From the NCBI GenBank assembly GCA_040767605.1, contig JAXGOI010000001.1, positions 806,001-870,000 on the forward strand: DNA of 64,000 bases. The letters run 5' to 3'. Within the stretch, counting starts at the first letter, position 1; each line of letters starts with the position of its first letter. The position numbers were made by a program, and so were the translations under genes. The notes beneath the pieces are model-generated. The model searched no databases and was not told where the DNA came from. It saw only the letters and a list, made by a program, of their open reading frames with translations. Origin of the DNA: JAXGOI01 sp040767605 (GTDB lineage Bacteria; Bacillota; Dehalobacteriia; UBA4068). Below, piece after piece: positions 33,635-41,809 of the stretch.

Positions 33635-34938
33635 TTTGCCACCGCCTTTCTTCTTTTTATTAAATATAAATTAGCGCCTAAAAAGGCCGCCCCTAAAATT
33701 ACAAAGGCAATCCCCCTGGCTAAAAAATCCATTTCCCAATCAAAAAAGCGCAATATTATTAAAAAACATAAGGCGGCCATGCCGGTATTGGTATAAAATA
33801 AATTAATTTCCTTAACCCCCCGCAGAATAATTAAAATGCTTAGGGCAAGAACCATGCCATTAACTAATAAAGCAAAGAAAAACCCTTCGGAAAGGCCTGA
33901 AAAATATTTTATTAGAAGCAAAAAACCCAGAAGCAGCGGGCTTAGAGTAAAGGCGAGATTTAAAGGCTCTTTTTTAGAGGGGAGGAAAAGCCATAAGCCG
34001 CCACCCAGCATAGATAAAGCCAAAATAAGATTGGGAATATAAGCATAGTGTAAGCCCGTCTCCCCCAATTGCAAGCCTCCCCAGGAGCCAAAATAAGAAT
34101 AAATATATAAAAGGGTAAATGCCCCCAAAGCTCCTACTATTTTAAGAGGATAATACCCTCCCCCATTCCCGTGGGAAGCAGCCCAGGCATAGATTAAAAA
34201 GAAATAAAAACATAAAGCCGCGGCCAGGAGAATGCCCCCTAAAGGCATCAGGCTTATATTTAAAAATAGAACCGCAAAAAAACCTCCGAAAGCCGTAAGC
34301 CATAAAAGCAGCTGCCCCCTAACGCCCTCTCTTTTATTTTTTATTTTCTCCGCAATAAAGGGGGCCAATAAAGCCATAAATAAAATTAACCACCAGACGC
34401 GGTAATTCTCCCCCTCGTATATATAGGCGCCGGTATTTAAATCGGACCAGTTTAAAACAGCCCAGGTATAAATAAGGGCCGGGGCAACAGCATCTAAAAT
34501 ATAGATTACCGGCAGGCTTAAAAGCGCGCAAATTAAAATATAATTATCAAAAGCTGCGGATAAATGAAAAATCTGCCCGATTAAGGCCTGATTCCCAAAA
34601 ACAGCCAGGGTAAGGAATACCGCCACCCCTTCCCGCCAGGCCAAAGAGGCCCGGCGCTTAAAGAAAACAAAAGCCGTAAGCCCCTGCCCCGCAAAAAGAG
34701 GCAGAAAAGAAAGGCCTACCCTGAAAAAAACAGGCAGCTCGTACCAGTTTTTAGCGAAGATTAAAATAATCCCCGCCCCCAGTAAAATTGCCCCGGCAAT
34801 GGAAAATACCAAAAACAGTATATTGGGGTTTTCTTTATCCGGGTAAATGCTTTTAAGCCCAAGGCCCGCCTCCGGGGTAATCAGCCCCTGAGAGACCCAG
34901 GCATCAATCTCCTGCTTTAGCCATTTTTCTCTTTTCAT
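33631..34938 (-). CDS. DUF2157 polytopic membrane protein
   Basis: 435 residues. A cytoplasmic start (EKWLKQEIDAWVSQGLITPEAGLGL) leads into about 12 membrane helices. The N-terminal segment and first helix pair define DUF2157. It forms a two-gene unit with the GDYXXLXY protein, likely one membrane complex. No enzymatic motif can be seen. Confidence 0.88.
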   Translation of the reverse strand: MKREKWLKQEIDAWVSQGLITPEAGLGLKSIYPDKENPNILFLVFSIAGAILLGAGIILIFAKNWYELPVFFRVGLSFLPLFAGQGLTAFVFFKRRASLAWREGVAVFLTLAVFGNQALIGQIFHLSAAFDNYILICALLSLPVIYILDAVAPALIYTWAVLNWSDLNTGAYIYEGENYRVWWLILFMALLAPFIAEKIKNKREGVRGQLLLWLTAFGGFFAVLFLNISLMPLGGILLAAALCFYFFLIYAWAASHGNGGGYYPLKIVGALGAFTLLYIYSYFGSWGGLQLGETGLHYAYIPNLILALSMLGGGLWLFLPSKKEPLNLAFTLSPLLLGFLLLIKYFSGLSEGFFFALLVNGMVLALSILIILRGVKEINLFYTNTGMAALCFLIILRFFDWEMDFLARGIAFVILGAAFLGANLYLIKRRKAVAK

Positions 34939-35189
34939 GCTTAGAATAACTCCTCCTTCCGATAATAAAAATTAAGCGGATATTTTTATTATACCTTAAA
35001 AAGCCGCTTTGCCATATATTTTTTACTTATTTTTTATTCCGCCCTTTAATTAATTTTATTTAGCCTATTAGGGCCCGGGCTAAACTTTTAGTCTGCGGCC
35101 TGTTTATACAGGCCTTATTTTTAAACACCGCCGTATACTAATTAAGGGGCTCTTTTAATTTTTTTATTTTGCTATTTGTTGCCCTATAT

Positions 35190-35241
35190 ATTTTCTCTAT
35201 CCATTTTTTCTATCTATTTTTTCTATATATTCAATATATCT
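35190..35241. repeat. Degenerate tandem repeat, 13-bp unit, in the spacer before the TauE gene
   Basis: ATTTTCTCTATCC (35190-35202), ATTTTTTCTATCT (35203-35215), ATTTTTTCTATAT (35216-35228) and a decayed fourth copy. The remainder of the 34939-35301 spacer is A/T-rich with no gene that I can support. Confidence 0.8.
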
Positions 35242-35301
35242 TCCATTTTCAGCAAAATTGGCCTATAATTTAGACTAGGATTGTTTTTCAGGGGGAAGAT
35301 T

Positions 35302-36210
35302 ATGGGGATTAGTATTGCCTTAATTGCAGCTATTTTAATTCTTAACCCTTTGGCGGCCATATGGCTGCTTTGGGATATGCGCAAACATAAAGAAGAAATG
35401 CAAAAAGAGCCGGGTAACCTTTGGGGGCAGCGGATATTTGCAGTTGCGGCCAGCTTTCTCAGCGCTTTTGGTATTTCGGATTATGCAATTGCCACCGTAT
35501 TTTATAACAAACTGGGCTGGGTGCCTACAAAAAAACTCCCCGGCACTTTAAATACCCAAACCATGATGCCGGTTGCCCTGATTTCTCTTGCTTATATTAT
35601 CGGCACCGAGGCAGATATTATAACTTTAATCCCCTGTATGCTAATGCAGATAGCCGGGGGGATTTGCGGCTCCCGTTTTACGGCTAAAATGAATGCCCCC
35701 GCCATTAAAAAAGTTCTTTCCATCGGCTTATTTTTAGCCGGAGGCTTAATTTTGGCAAATAAATTCACCCTTATCTCTCTGGGTGGGGAGGCTTTAGGGC
35801 TGTACGGCTGGAGGCTGCCCCTGACGGCAGCAGTGATTTTTTTTATCGGCTTTGCCAAAAGCCTTGGTATAGGCTCTTACCCTCTTACAATAATTCTTGC
35901 CTTTTTCCTGGGGCTTCACCCTATTGTGGCCTATATACTTATGATGGGAGGCGGGGCATTATCCGGCCCTTTTGCCAGCTGGCAATTTCTTAAAATGCAA
36001 AATTACAGCCGCCGCCTTACCCTGTATTTTACTACTTACGGTTTAATCGGAGTTATTTTAGCGGTTTTTATTGTCCGCAGCCTGGATATTAACCTTCTTC
36101 AATGGGTAATGGCCGTTGTGGTTATTTGGGCCGCTTTAGATATGCTTTTAAGCTCATGGCGGCGGAATAAACCCGAAGAAGAAGGCCTTACGGGTAATAA
36201 AGAACAATAA
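35302..36210 (+). CDS. TauE/SafE-family sulfite/organosulfur exporter
   Basis: 302 residues from the ATG at 35302; GGGGGAAG (35291-35298) fixes this start rather than the upstream TTG at 35281. About eight membrane helices, in two halves typical of TauE/SafE proteins (FGISDYAIATVFYNKLGW and a second FAKSLGIGSYPLTIILAFFL). It would export or import small sulfur compounds or other anions; the substrate is unclear. Monocistronic, with a terminator 105 nt downstream. Confidence 0.85.
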   Translation: MGISIALIAAILILNPLAAIWLLWDMRKHKEEMQKEPGNLWGQRIFAVAASFLSAFGISDYAIATVFYNKLGWVPTKKLPGTLNTQTMMPVALISLAYIIGTEADIITLIPCMLMQIAGGICGSRFTAKMNAPAIKKVLSIGLFLAGGLILANKFTLISLGGEALGLYGWRLPLTAAVIFFIGFAKSLGIGSYPLTIILAFFLGLHPIVAYILMMGGGALSGPFASWQFLKMQNYSRRLTLYFTTYGLIGVILAVFIVRSLDINLLQWVMAVVVIWAALDMLLSSWRRNKPEEEGLTGNKEQ

Positions 36211-36314
36211 TAGTTTTCTCTTTAAGTCTGTACTAAGAGCTTAAAGCCCCGGCTCTAGAGGAGTAAATACTTGTAGTTTGTAAAATATTAGCCCGGCTTA
36301 ATAAAACTGCTTTT

Positions 36315-36340
36315 AAAGCGCGTAAATACGCGCTTTTTTT
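36315..36340 (+). terminator. Terminator of the TauE/SafE gene
   Basis: AAAGCGCGTA/TACGCGCTTT stem (36315-36336) followed by T7. Confidence 0.85.
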
Positions 36341-36463
36341 ATGGGTTTAAGCTATTCTAGCCTTCGGCAAATTAAGCATATGTTCATTATAAAGGGGGTT
36401 GTAATAAAAAAATATATTCTGTTTGCCGTATAGGGCTAAAAGGCACAGTTCATGACATTCCCC

Positions 36464-36492
36464 TTGTATTCAAGCAGGGAATCTGCTAGTAT
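36464..36492 (+). promoter_or_regulatory. Promoter of the XRE-type regulator gene
   Basis: -35 TTGTAT (36464-36469), 17-bp spacer, -10 TAGTAT (36487-36492). The ATG at 36511 follows GGAGGGG. The remaining part of the 36211-36510 spacer holds only the preceding terminator. Confidence 0.6.
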
Positions 36493-36510
36493 AAATTAGG
36501 GAGGGGTATT

Positions 36511-38052
36511 ATGATTTTCTATGAAAAGCTGGATTTTCTGATGAATATAACTAAAACCACCAATAGCGAGCTTGCCCGCAAATTGGCATTAGACCCGTCT
36601 TATATAAGCAGGCTCCGCAGGGGAAAGCGCCTGCTCCCTAAAAACGAAAATCTAATTAAAGATATTGCAGACAGCCTTTCTCAGCGCTTTACTCAGGATT
36701 ATCAAAAAAAAGCTTTAGCCGATACCATTGGGCTAAAAGGCCTGCCGGGGCAAATTAACCCCCTGGCTGAGGAAATAACCCTCTGGCTCCTCAGGGATGA
36801 TACGGAAAGCCTTCATTATATTAAAGCCTTTTTAAATAAACTCTCCGGCACAAAAAGCAAAAGCCCCCTGCCTTTAAGGGGAGATTGCCAATTCCCCGTT
36901 ACCGACCGGGCGGTTTCCATCTATTACGGAGTAGAGGGAAAGCGCCGGGCCGTGGAAGCCTTCCTTTGCGAGGTTGCAGCTAAAAAAAGCCCCCAAACCC
37001 TGCTTCTTTACAGTGATGAGGAAATTTCCTGGCTTACGGAGGATCCGGCCTTTTTAAAGCGCTGGTCTGAATTAATGTTTCTTATCCTTTCAAGAGGGAA
37101 TAAAATTAAAATTATCCATAATATAAGCCGGGATTTAGACGAAATGCTGGCGGCTATTATAAATTGGATGCCCCTGTATATGAGCGGCAATATTAAGCCT
37201 TCTTTTTACCCCAAAAAATTAGATTCCGTCTTTAAAAGAACTCTTTTTATTGCCCCGGAAACAGCGGCGATAATTTCCAACTCTCTTGATAATCAAATCT
37301 TAGTGGCGGCAAATATTTTATATCGGGACCAAAATATTATTGCCACTTTTGCCGAAGAGTTTTTTAATTATTTGCAGCTTTGCCGGCCTCTTATGGAGAT
37401 TTTTACCCTTAAAGATAAAAATGAATGCCTGCCTGCCATTATAAATTTTGAGCAAGAGCCATCGGATGTGATAATTAAGACGGAATCCCTCTCCTTACTT
37501 ACCATGCCCCAAGAGCTGCTTGGCCCAATTATTCAGCCCCCGGGCCCCGGGTATCAGGGGCTGAGGCAATTTTATGAACAGCGGCATAAAAGATTTTTAG
37601 AGGATTTAAAATTAAAGCGTTTTGATGAAATTATCTGCCTGCCCGATACTGAAGATATTATAAAGGGCAAGGTTAAAATGTCTATTTCCGATATTTTAAG
37701 CGGAAAACCCATCTATTATAAGCCTGAAGAGTATATTGCTCATCTGGAGCAGATTATTTATCTCCTTGGCAATTACCCCAATTACCATATTTATTTTACA
37801 CATAACCGGGAGGAAGGGCACCATACCGTTTATGTAAGAGAAAATACAGGTGTAATTGTTGCCAAAACATCCCAATCCCCTATTATTCTAGTTATGAACG
37901 AGAATAATTTGACCATTGCTTTTGGAGATTTTTTAAAAAGCATGATTCATACCCGGGCTTATACAAAAAGGGAAAGATCAAAGGCTATTTCCCGGCTAAG
38001 AGAGTTTTTGCTTAAGCTTAAAAAAGCCTGTGATGAAGAAAAAACAGATTAA
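36511..38052 (+). CDS. XRE-type helix-turn-helix protein with a large uncharacterised C-terminal domain
   Basis: 513 residues. Residues ~10-60 form an XRE helix-turn-helix (TKTTNSELARKLALDPSYIS, then RLRRGKRLLPKNENLIKDIA). The remaining ~430 residues match no domain I can name; they are alpha/beta in character, with segments such as IYYGVEGKRRAVEAFLCEV near 140 and DEIICLPDTEDIIKGKVKMS near 375. It may be a one-component regulator with a big sensing domain; such solitary proteins occur in clostridia. Preceded and followed by its own promoter and terminator, with no operon partner. Confidence 0.75.
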   Translation: MIFYEKLDFLMNITKTTNSELARKLALDPSYISRLRRGKRLLPKNENLIKDIADSLSQRFTQDYQKKALADTIGLKGLPGQINPLAEEITLWLLRDDTESLHYIKAFLNKLSGTKSKSPLPLRGDCQFPVTDRAVSIYYGVEGKRRAVEAFLCEVAAKKSPQTLLLYSDEEISWLTEDPAFLKRWSELMFLILSRGNKIKIIHNISRDLDEMLAAIINWMPLYMSGNIKPSFYPKKLDSVFKRTLFIAPETAAIISNSLDNQILVAANILYRDQNIIATFAEEFFNYLQLCRPLMEIFTLKDKNECLPAIINFEQEPSDVIIKTESLSLLTMPQELLGPIIQPPGPGYQGLRQFYEQRHKRFLEDLKLKRFDEIICLPDTEDIIKGKVKMSISDILSGKPIYYKPEEYIAHLEQIIYLLGNYPNYHIYFTHNREEGHHTVYVRENTGVIVAKTSQSPIILVMNENNLTIAFGDFLKSMIHTRAYTKRERSKAISRLREFLLKLKKACDEEKTD

Positions 38053-38100
38053 AGCCGGCCCTCTGCCCGGCCCTCTGCCCGGGGCTTTGTCCGCAAAATA

Positions 38101-38138
38101 AAGACCGCATAAAGGCCTAAAACCTTTTATGCGGTCTT
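38101..38138. terminator. Strong terminator after the XRE gene
   Basis: A 15-bp stem AAGACCGCATAAAGG (38101-38115) with its near-perfect complement ending at 38138. It serves the plus-strand gene and faces cotJC. Confidence 0.85.
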
Positions 38139-38163
38139 ATATTATATATTTCAAGCGGCCCTA

Positions 38164-38207
38164 TATTTGCCTGCTATTTGCCTGCTATTTACCTGCTTTT
38201 TGCTGCC
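38164..38207. repeat. Four tandem copies of an 11-bp unit
   Basis: TATTTGCCTGC at 38164-38174 and 38175-38185, TATTTACCTGC at 38186-38196, then a decayed copy. A separate 12-bp doublet CGGCCCTCTGCC occupies 38056-38079. Confidence 0.85.
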
Positions 38208-38258
38208 TTTGCAACTCGGTTAAAGCCCCTAATTAAAGTGCCGTTAATTAATTGGATA

Positions 38259-38831
38259 TTAATAGGCTTTCTTTTTCCAAAATTCTTCCTGTATGCGGGT
38301 TAAAGCCTCCCCAAAACGCTGAAAATGGTTAATTTCCCTTTGGCGCAAAAATGCAAGAGCATCATAGAGGCCGCTGTCATCCGTCATATCCATTAAATGA
38401 TTATAGGTGGCTCTGGCTTTTTGCTCCGCCGCCATATTCTCCTGTAAATCGGCAATGGGGTCATCCTTTGCCTGAATATAGGTTACGGTAAAAGGGTTCC
38501 CTCCGGCATCCACATAAAATAAAGCCTTGCCGTGATCGGCAAAATGCGCTGCCATTCCGGCCTCTTCCATTTGCTGAAGAGTGGCATTTCTGGTTAATTG
38601 ATAAACCATAGCTCCTATCATTTCCATATGAGCCATTTCTTCAGTGCCTATATCCGTCAGCAGAGCCTTAGTGCGATTATCCGGCATGGTATATCTTTGA
38701 TTCAAATAACGCAGGCTGGCGGCTAACTCACCGTCTGGTCCTCCATACTGGGTAATAATTAGCTTTGCCAGGCGGGGGTTTGTTGTTTGTACTTTAACGG
38801 GGTAAAGCAGCTTTTTTTCATAACTCCACAT
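38259..38831 (-). CDS. cotJC: Spore coat protein CotJC (manganese-catalase-like)
   Basis: 190 residues. The ferritin-like Mn-catalase core is shown by ALLTDIGTEEMAHMEMIGAMV (the ExxH metal motif) and QREINHFQRFGEAL. It is deposited in the inner spore coat and may remove peroxide. It is the last gene of cotJA-cotJB-cotJC, 15 nt after cotJB. The cluster marks the organism as a spore former; in Bacillus the operon is made in the mother cell under sigma-E. Confidence 0.96.
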   Translation of the reverse strand: MWSYEKKLLYPVKVQTTNPRLAKLIITQYGGPDGELAASLRYLNQRYTMPDNRTKALLTDIGTEEMAHMEMIGAMVYQLTRNATLQQMEEAGMAAHFADHGKALFYVDAGGNPFTVTYIQAKDDPIADLQENMAAEQKARATYNHLMDMTDDSGLYDALAFLRQREINHFQRFGEALTRIQEEFWKKKAY

Positions 38832-38846
38832 ATTTTATCCTCCTTT

Positions 38847-39134
38847 TTATTCATCCCATGGGAAGTTTTGCAAAGCCCAAAGCCATTCATCTCCGGGAGT
38901 TATGTCTGTTGCGCTTATAGGGCCGAACCTTTCAACATAGACGGCATGAACAGCCGCTCTTTGGCGGCTAATCTCCTTCATTGTGGCCAGAGCGGATTGA
39001 TCCTGGGGGTGGCTGTCTAAATATTGCACCATATCCGTAGCTGCAAAATCCAGCTGCCAAAGCTCTTTTTTTAAAGCCTCCTTAGATGCCGTAGCCCAAT
39101 TATCGCCGGCGGCGGTATTTATTATTTTCTCCAC
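38847..39134 (-). CDS. cotJB: Spore coat protein CotJB
   Basis: 95 residues, GTG start behind AAGGAG. The family pattern is QLDFAATDMVQYLDSHPQDQ and the C-terminal GDEWLWALQNFPWDE. Small acidic coat component acting with CotJA and CotJC. 15-nt gaps on both sides. Confidence 0.95.
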   Translation of the reverse strand: MEKIINTAAGDNWATASKEALKKELWQLDFAATDMVQYLDSHPQDQSALATMKEISRQRAAVHAVYVERFGPISATDITPGDEWLWALQNFPWDE

Positions 39135-39149
39135 GGTTTTATCTCCTTT

Positions 39150-39344
39150 CTATCTTGTGCCCCTTTGGTTAAAGTTTTCATTCGGGCCGTAATCACCCTT
39201 GGGCATATTTAAAACCGGGAAAAGTGTTCCCGTCGCCAGGGCTGTTTCAAAATAATAAATTGTTTTGGCTATTTGAGGGGGCACAGTAGCATAGCCTACC
39301 CTCTCCGGCGCCAGGTTAGTGCTAAGTTCATTATTATCCGGCAT
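39150..39344 (-). CDS. cotJA: Spore coat associated protein CotJA
   Basis: 64 residues from the ATG at 39344; a TTG five codons earlier lies inside the AGGAGG site, so it is not the start. PERVGYATVPPQIAKTIYYF and the TLFPVLNMPKGDYGPNE segment match CotJA. First gene of the operon. I could not find a convincing sigma-E promoter; CATAGAAT near 39370 is only a loose -10 match. Confidence 0.92.
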   Translation of the reverse strand: MPDNNELSTNLAPERVGYATVPPQIAKTIYYFETALATGTLFPVLNMPKGDYGPNENFNQRGTR

Positions 39345-39455
39345 ATTTATCCTCCTCAATGGTATTTATAAAATTATTCTATGTTTTTATTAACTATTGG
39401 TGCTTGTATAATGCCTTTGTTTTTTACAAGCCCTATAATATAGGCTAAAAAAAGA

Positions 39456-39478
39456 AAGGAGCCGAAAGCTCCCTTTTA
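39456..39478 (-). terminator. Terminator of cardiolipin synthase gene
   Basis: AAAGGAGC-CGAAA-GCTCC hairpin with T/A runs, 40 nt after the cls stop. Confidence 0.65.
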
Positions 39479-39519
39479 TTTTTGCTTATTAAATTATTTA
39501 AACCGGATAAATTTTTTAA

Positions 39520-41055
39520 TTACATCAGGGGGGCAAAAATTTTGAGAATCATTCTGAAAAAATGCTTATACCAAGGAATATTCCGGCTTTCCTCAAGGGT
39601 TATCTCATTACAAAGCTCGAGGGTTTTAAGATAATCCTCTTTAAGCTCTTTTACGGCCCTTGTTTTATACATCCAGATTCCGCATTCAAAATGCAGGTAA
39701 AAGCTGCGGTAATCCATATTAACCGTGCCCACAACGGCAATATTATCATCGGCTAAAAATGTTTTAGAGTGCATAAACCCGGGGGTATATTCGTATATCT
39801 TAACCCCCGCCTCTATCAGCTGCTCATAAGAGGCCCGGGTAAGGGCATGAACATAGCCTTTATCCCCAATAAATGGGGTAACAATTCTTACATCCACCCC
39901 GTTTTTGGCCGCCAGCATTAAGGCCATGGCCAATTCATGGCTGGAAACCAAATAAGGGGTATTAATATAAATATACTCCTTAGCCTTATTAATTAAATTA
40001 AGGTAAACCATAACCCCTATGGATTCATCCTCCAGAGGGCTATCCCCGTAGGGCAAAACATAGCCGTCGCTTTCAAAGGGCTCGGGGTGGTGAACATGGG
40101 GCAAATAGCATTCATAATCATCGCTGCGGTTAAGAGTAGAATTCCAAAGGTGCAAAAACATAAAGGTAAGGCTCCAAACCGCCTCCCCTTTTAAATATAC
40201 CGCGGCATCTTTCCAATGGCCGAAGCGCTGTATTTTATTTATATATTCATCGGCTAAATTAATCCCCCCGCAAAAACCCGTATGGCCGTCAATAACTGTT
40301 ATTTTACGATGATCCCGATTATTTAAACGAAAAGTTAATCTTGGGGTAAAGGGCTGAAAAACAAGGGTTTTTATACCTAAAGCCTCTAGCTTTAAATTAT
40401 ATTTATAGGGCAGGGTTTGAAGGCAGCCGGCATCATCATACATCATCCGCACATCCAGCCCCTCTTTGGCTTTCCTGGCCATTATTTCTAAAATACTGTC
40501 CCACATTTCCCCTTCCTCAACAATAAAATACTCCATAAAAATATACTGCTCCGCCTTTTCCAGCTCCTCTTTTAAGCGGCGGAACATTTCCTCCCCGGGG
40601 CTTAAATACTCCGTAAGAGTATTTTTATAAACCGGATAAGCGGCATTATTATAAAGGTATTTTATTTGAGCTAAAACACCCTCGTCTTCTGACTTTAATT
40701 CCTCCATAATACCCGGGCTTTGCTTCAAAAAGCAAATTGCCTTGGCATATTCTACACGGATATTCTGTTTAAAGCTTTTTGTTGAGCGCCCGCCGCCTAA
40801 AAATAAGTAAAACAAGCCCCCAAAAACGGGGAATAAAAGTATAGGTATAGTCCATGCCAGCTTATAGGCGGGGTGGCCGTCCTTATTTAAAATAATAAAG
40901 ACAACCGCCAGGCTTATAAATACAAAAACAAAATAAACATAGGTAAAATAATTGGAGAGCTTCCAAATTGCAGCCGATAAAATTATTAATTGCAGGATAA
41001 TAATTGCGCTGACAATAAAAATTCTGCTGAAAAGAACCCGAAAAAGGGTTTTCAT
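39520..41055 (-). CDS. cls: Cardiolipin synthase
   Basis: 511 residues. Two N-terminal membrane helices (IFIVSAIIILQLIILSAAIW and a second near 45) precede two phospholipase D domains with HKD motifs HRKITVID (~245) and HSKTFLAD (~425). It joins two phosphatidylglycerol molecules into cardiolipin plus glycerol. ATG start behind GGAGGA. Confidence 0.95.
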   Translation of the reverse strand: MKTLFRVLFSRIFIVSAIIILQLIILSAAIWKLSNYFTYVYFVFVFISLAVVFIILNKDGHPAYKLAWTIPILLFPVFGGLFYLFLGGGRSTKSFKQNIRVEYAKAICFLKQSPGIMEELKSEDEGVLAQIKYLYNNAAYPVYKNTLTEYLSPGEEMFRRLKEELEKAEQYIFMEYFIVEEGEMWDSILEIMARKAKEGLDVRMMYDDAGCLQTLPYKYNLKLEALGIKTLVFQPFTPRLTFRLNNRDHRKITVIDGHTGFCGGINLADEYINKIQRFGHWKDAAVYLKGEAVWSLTFMFLHLWNSTLNRSDDYECYLPHVHHPEPFESDGYVLPYGDSPLEDESIGVMVYLNLINKAKEYIYINTPYLVSSHELAMALMLAAKNGVDVRIVTPFIGDKGYVHALTRASYEQLIEAGVKIYEYTPGFMHSKTFLADDNIAVVGTVNMDYRSFYLHFECGIWMYKTRAVKELKEDYLKTLELCNEITLEESRNIPWYKHFFRMILKIFAPLM

Positions 41056-41264
41056 AAGCTCCTCCTTTATAATTATTACCCTTTAGTATATTGCGGCAGA
41101 TTAAATTTTAATTCATTTAAATTATCTCTTTTGCTTAAATATACACTATTTCCCTATCTATTACCAGTTAAGCCCAAAAAATAATCCGGGTATTTCCCTT
41201 AAAGAGTTTGCAAATACTATTTTATATTAAGATTTGGCAGAAGATATTTCAAGGAGGTTCTTAT

Positions 41265-41693
41265 ATGGAAAGAATGGCAATAGTTTTTTGGAGCGAAACA
41301 GGGAATACCGAGTGTATGGCCCAGGAAATAGCCAAAGGCGCTAAGGAGGCCAATGCGGAAATTCAAATTTTTGCCCCCGGCAACTTTGTAAAAGGGGATA
41401 TGGGGAACTTTACCAAATTCGCCTTTGGCTGCCCCTCCATGGGGGATGAGGTTTTAGAGGAAGAAGAATTTGAGCCAATGTTCAGTTCGATTGAAGAAAA
41501 CCTGAAAAACCTTAAAGTGGCGCTTTTTGGCTCCTATGGCTGGGGGGACGGGGAATGGATGAGAAATTGGGAGCAAAGGGTAAAAGATGCCGGGGCCTAC
41601 CTTTTTGAAGAAGGCTTAATTATTAACGAGGCCCCGGATGAAGAAGGTAAAAGAGCCTGCTATAACTTTGGGAGGGCCTTTGCAAATTTTTAA
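41265..41693 (+). CDS. Flavodoxin
   Basis: 142 residues from the ATG at 41265, fixed by AAGGAGG; the frame upstream has no ribosome site. MAIVFWSETGNTECMAQEIA holds the FMN phosphate loop (SETGNTE), and GSYGWGDGEWMRNWEQRV the second flavin-contact loop. A short-chain flavodoxin, an electron carrier that can replace ferredoxin when iron is low. Confidence 0.96.
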   Translation: MERMAIVFWSETGNTECMAQEIAKGAKEANAEIQIFAPGNFVKGDMGNFTKFAFGCPSMGDEVLEEEEFEPMFSSIEENLKNLKVALFGSYGWGDGEWMRNWEQRVKDAGAYLFEEGLIINEAPDEEGKRACYNFGRAFANF

Positions 41694-41731
41694 TTTTAGT
41701 TTTAAAGAGGCAAAGGGGTATTAGCCTAAAT

Positions 41732-41763
41732 AAAAACTATCGGCTTTTTCGCCGATAGTTTTT
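41732..41763. terminator. Bidirectional terminator between flavodoxin and SLH protein genes
   Basis: A 13-bp stem AAAAACTATCGGC/GCCGATAGTTTTT with a 6-nt loop, shared by the converging genes. Confidence 0.88.
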
Positions 41764-41809
41764 ATATAAAGCTCTCTGTTTTAAAAATATAAGGCCGTCT
41801 ATTTTAAAC

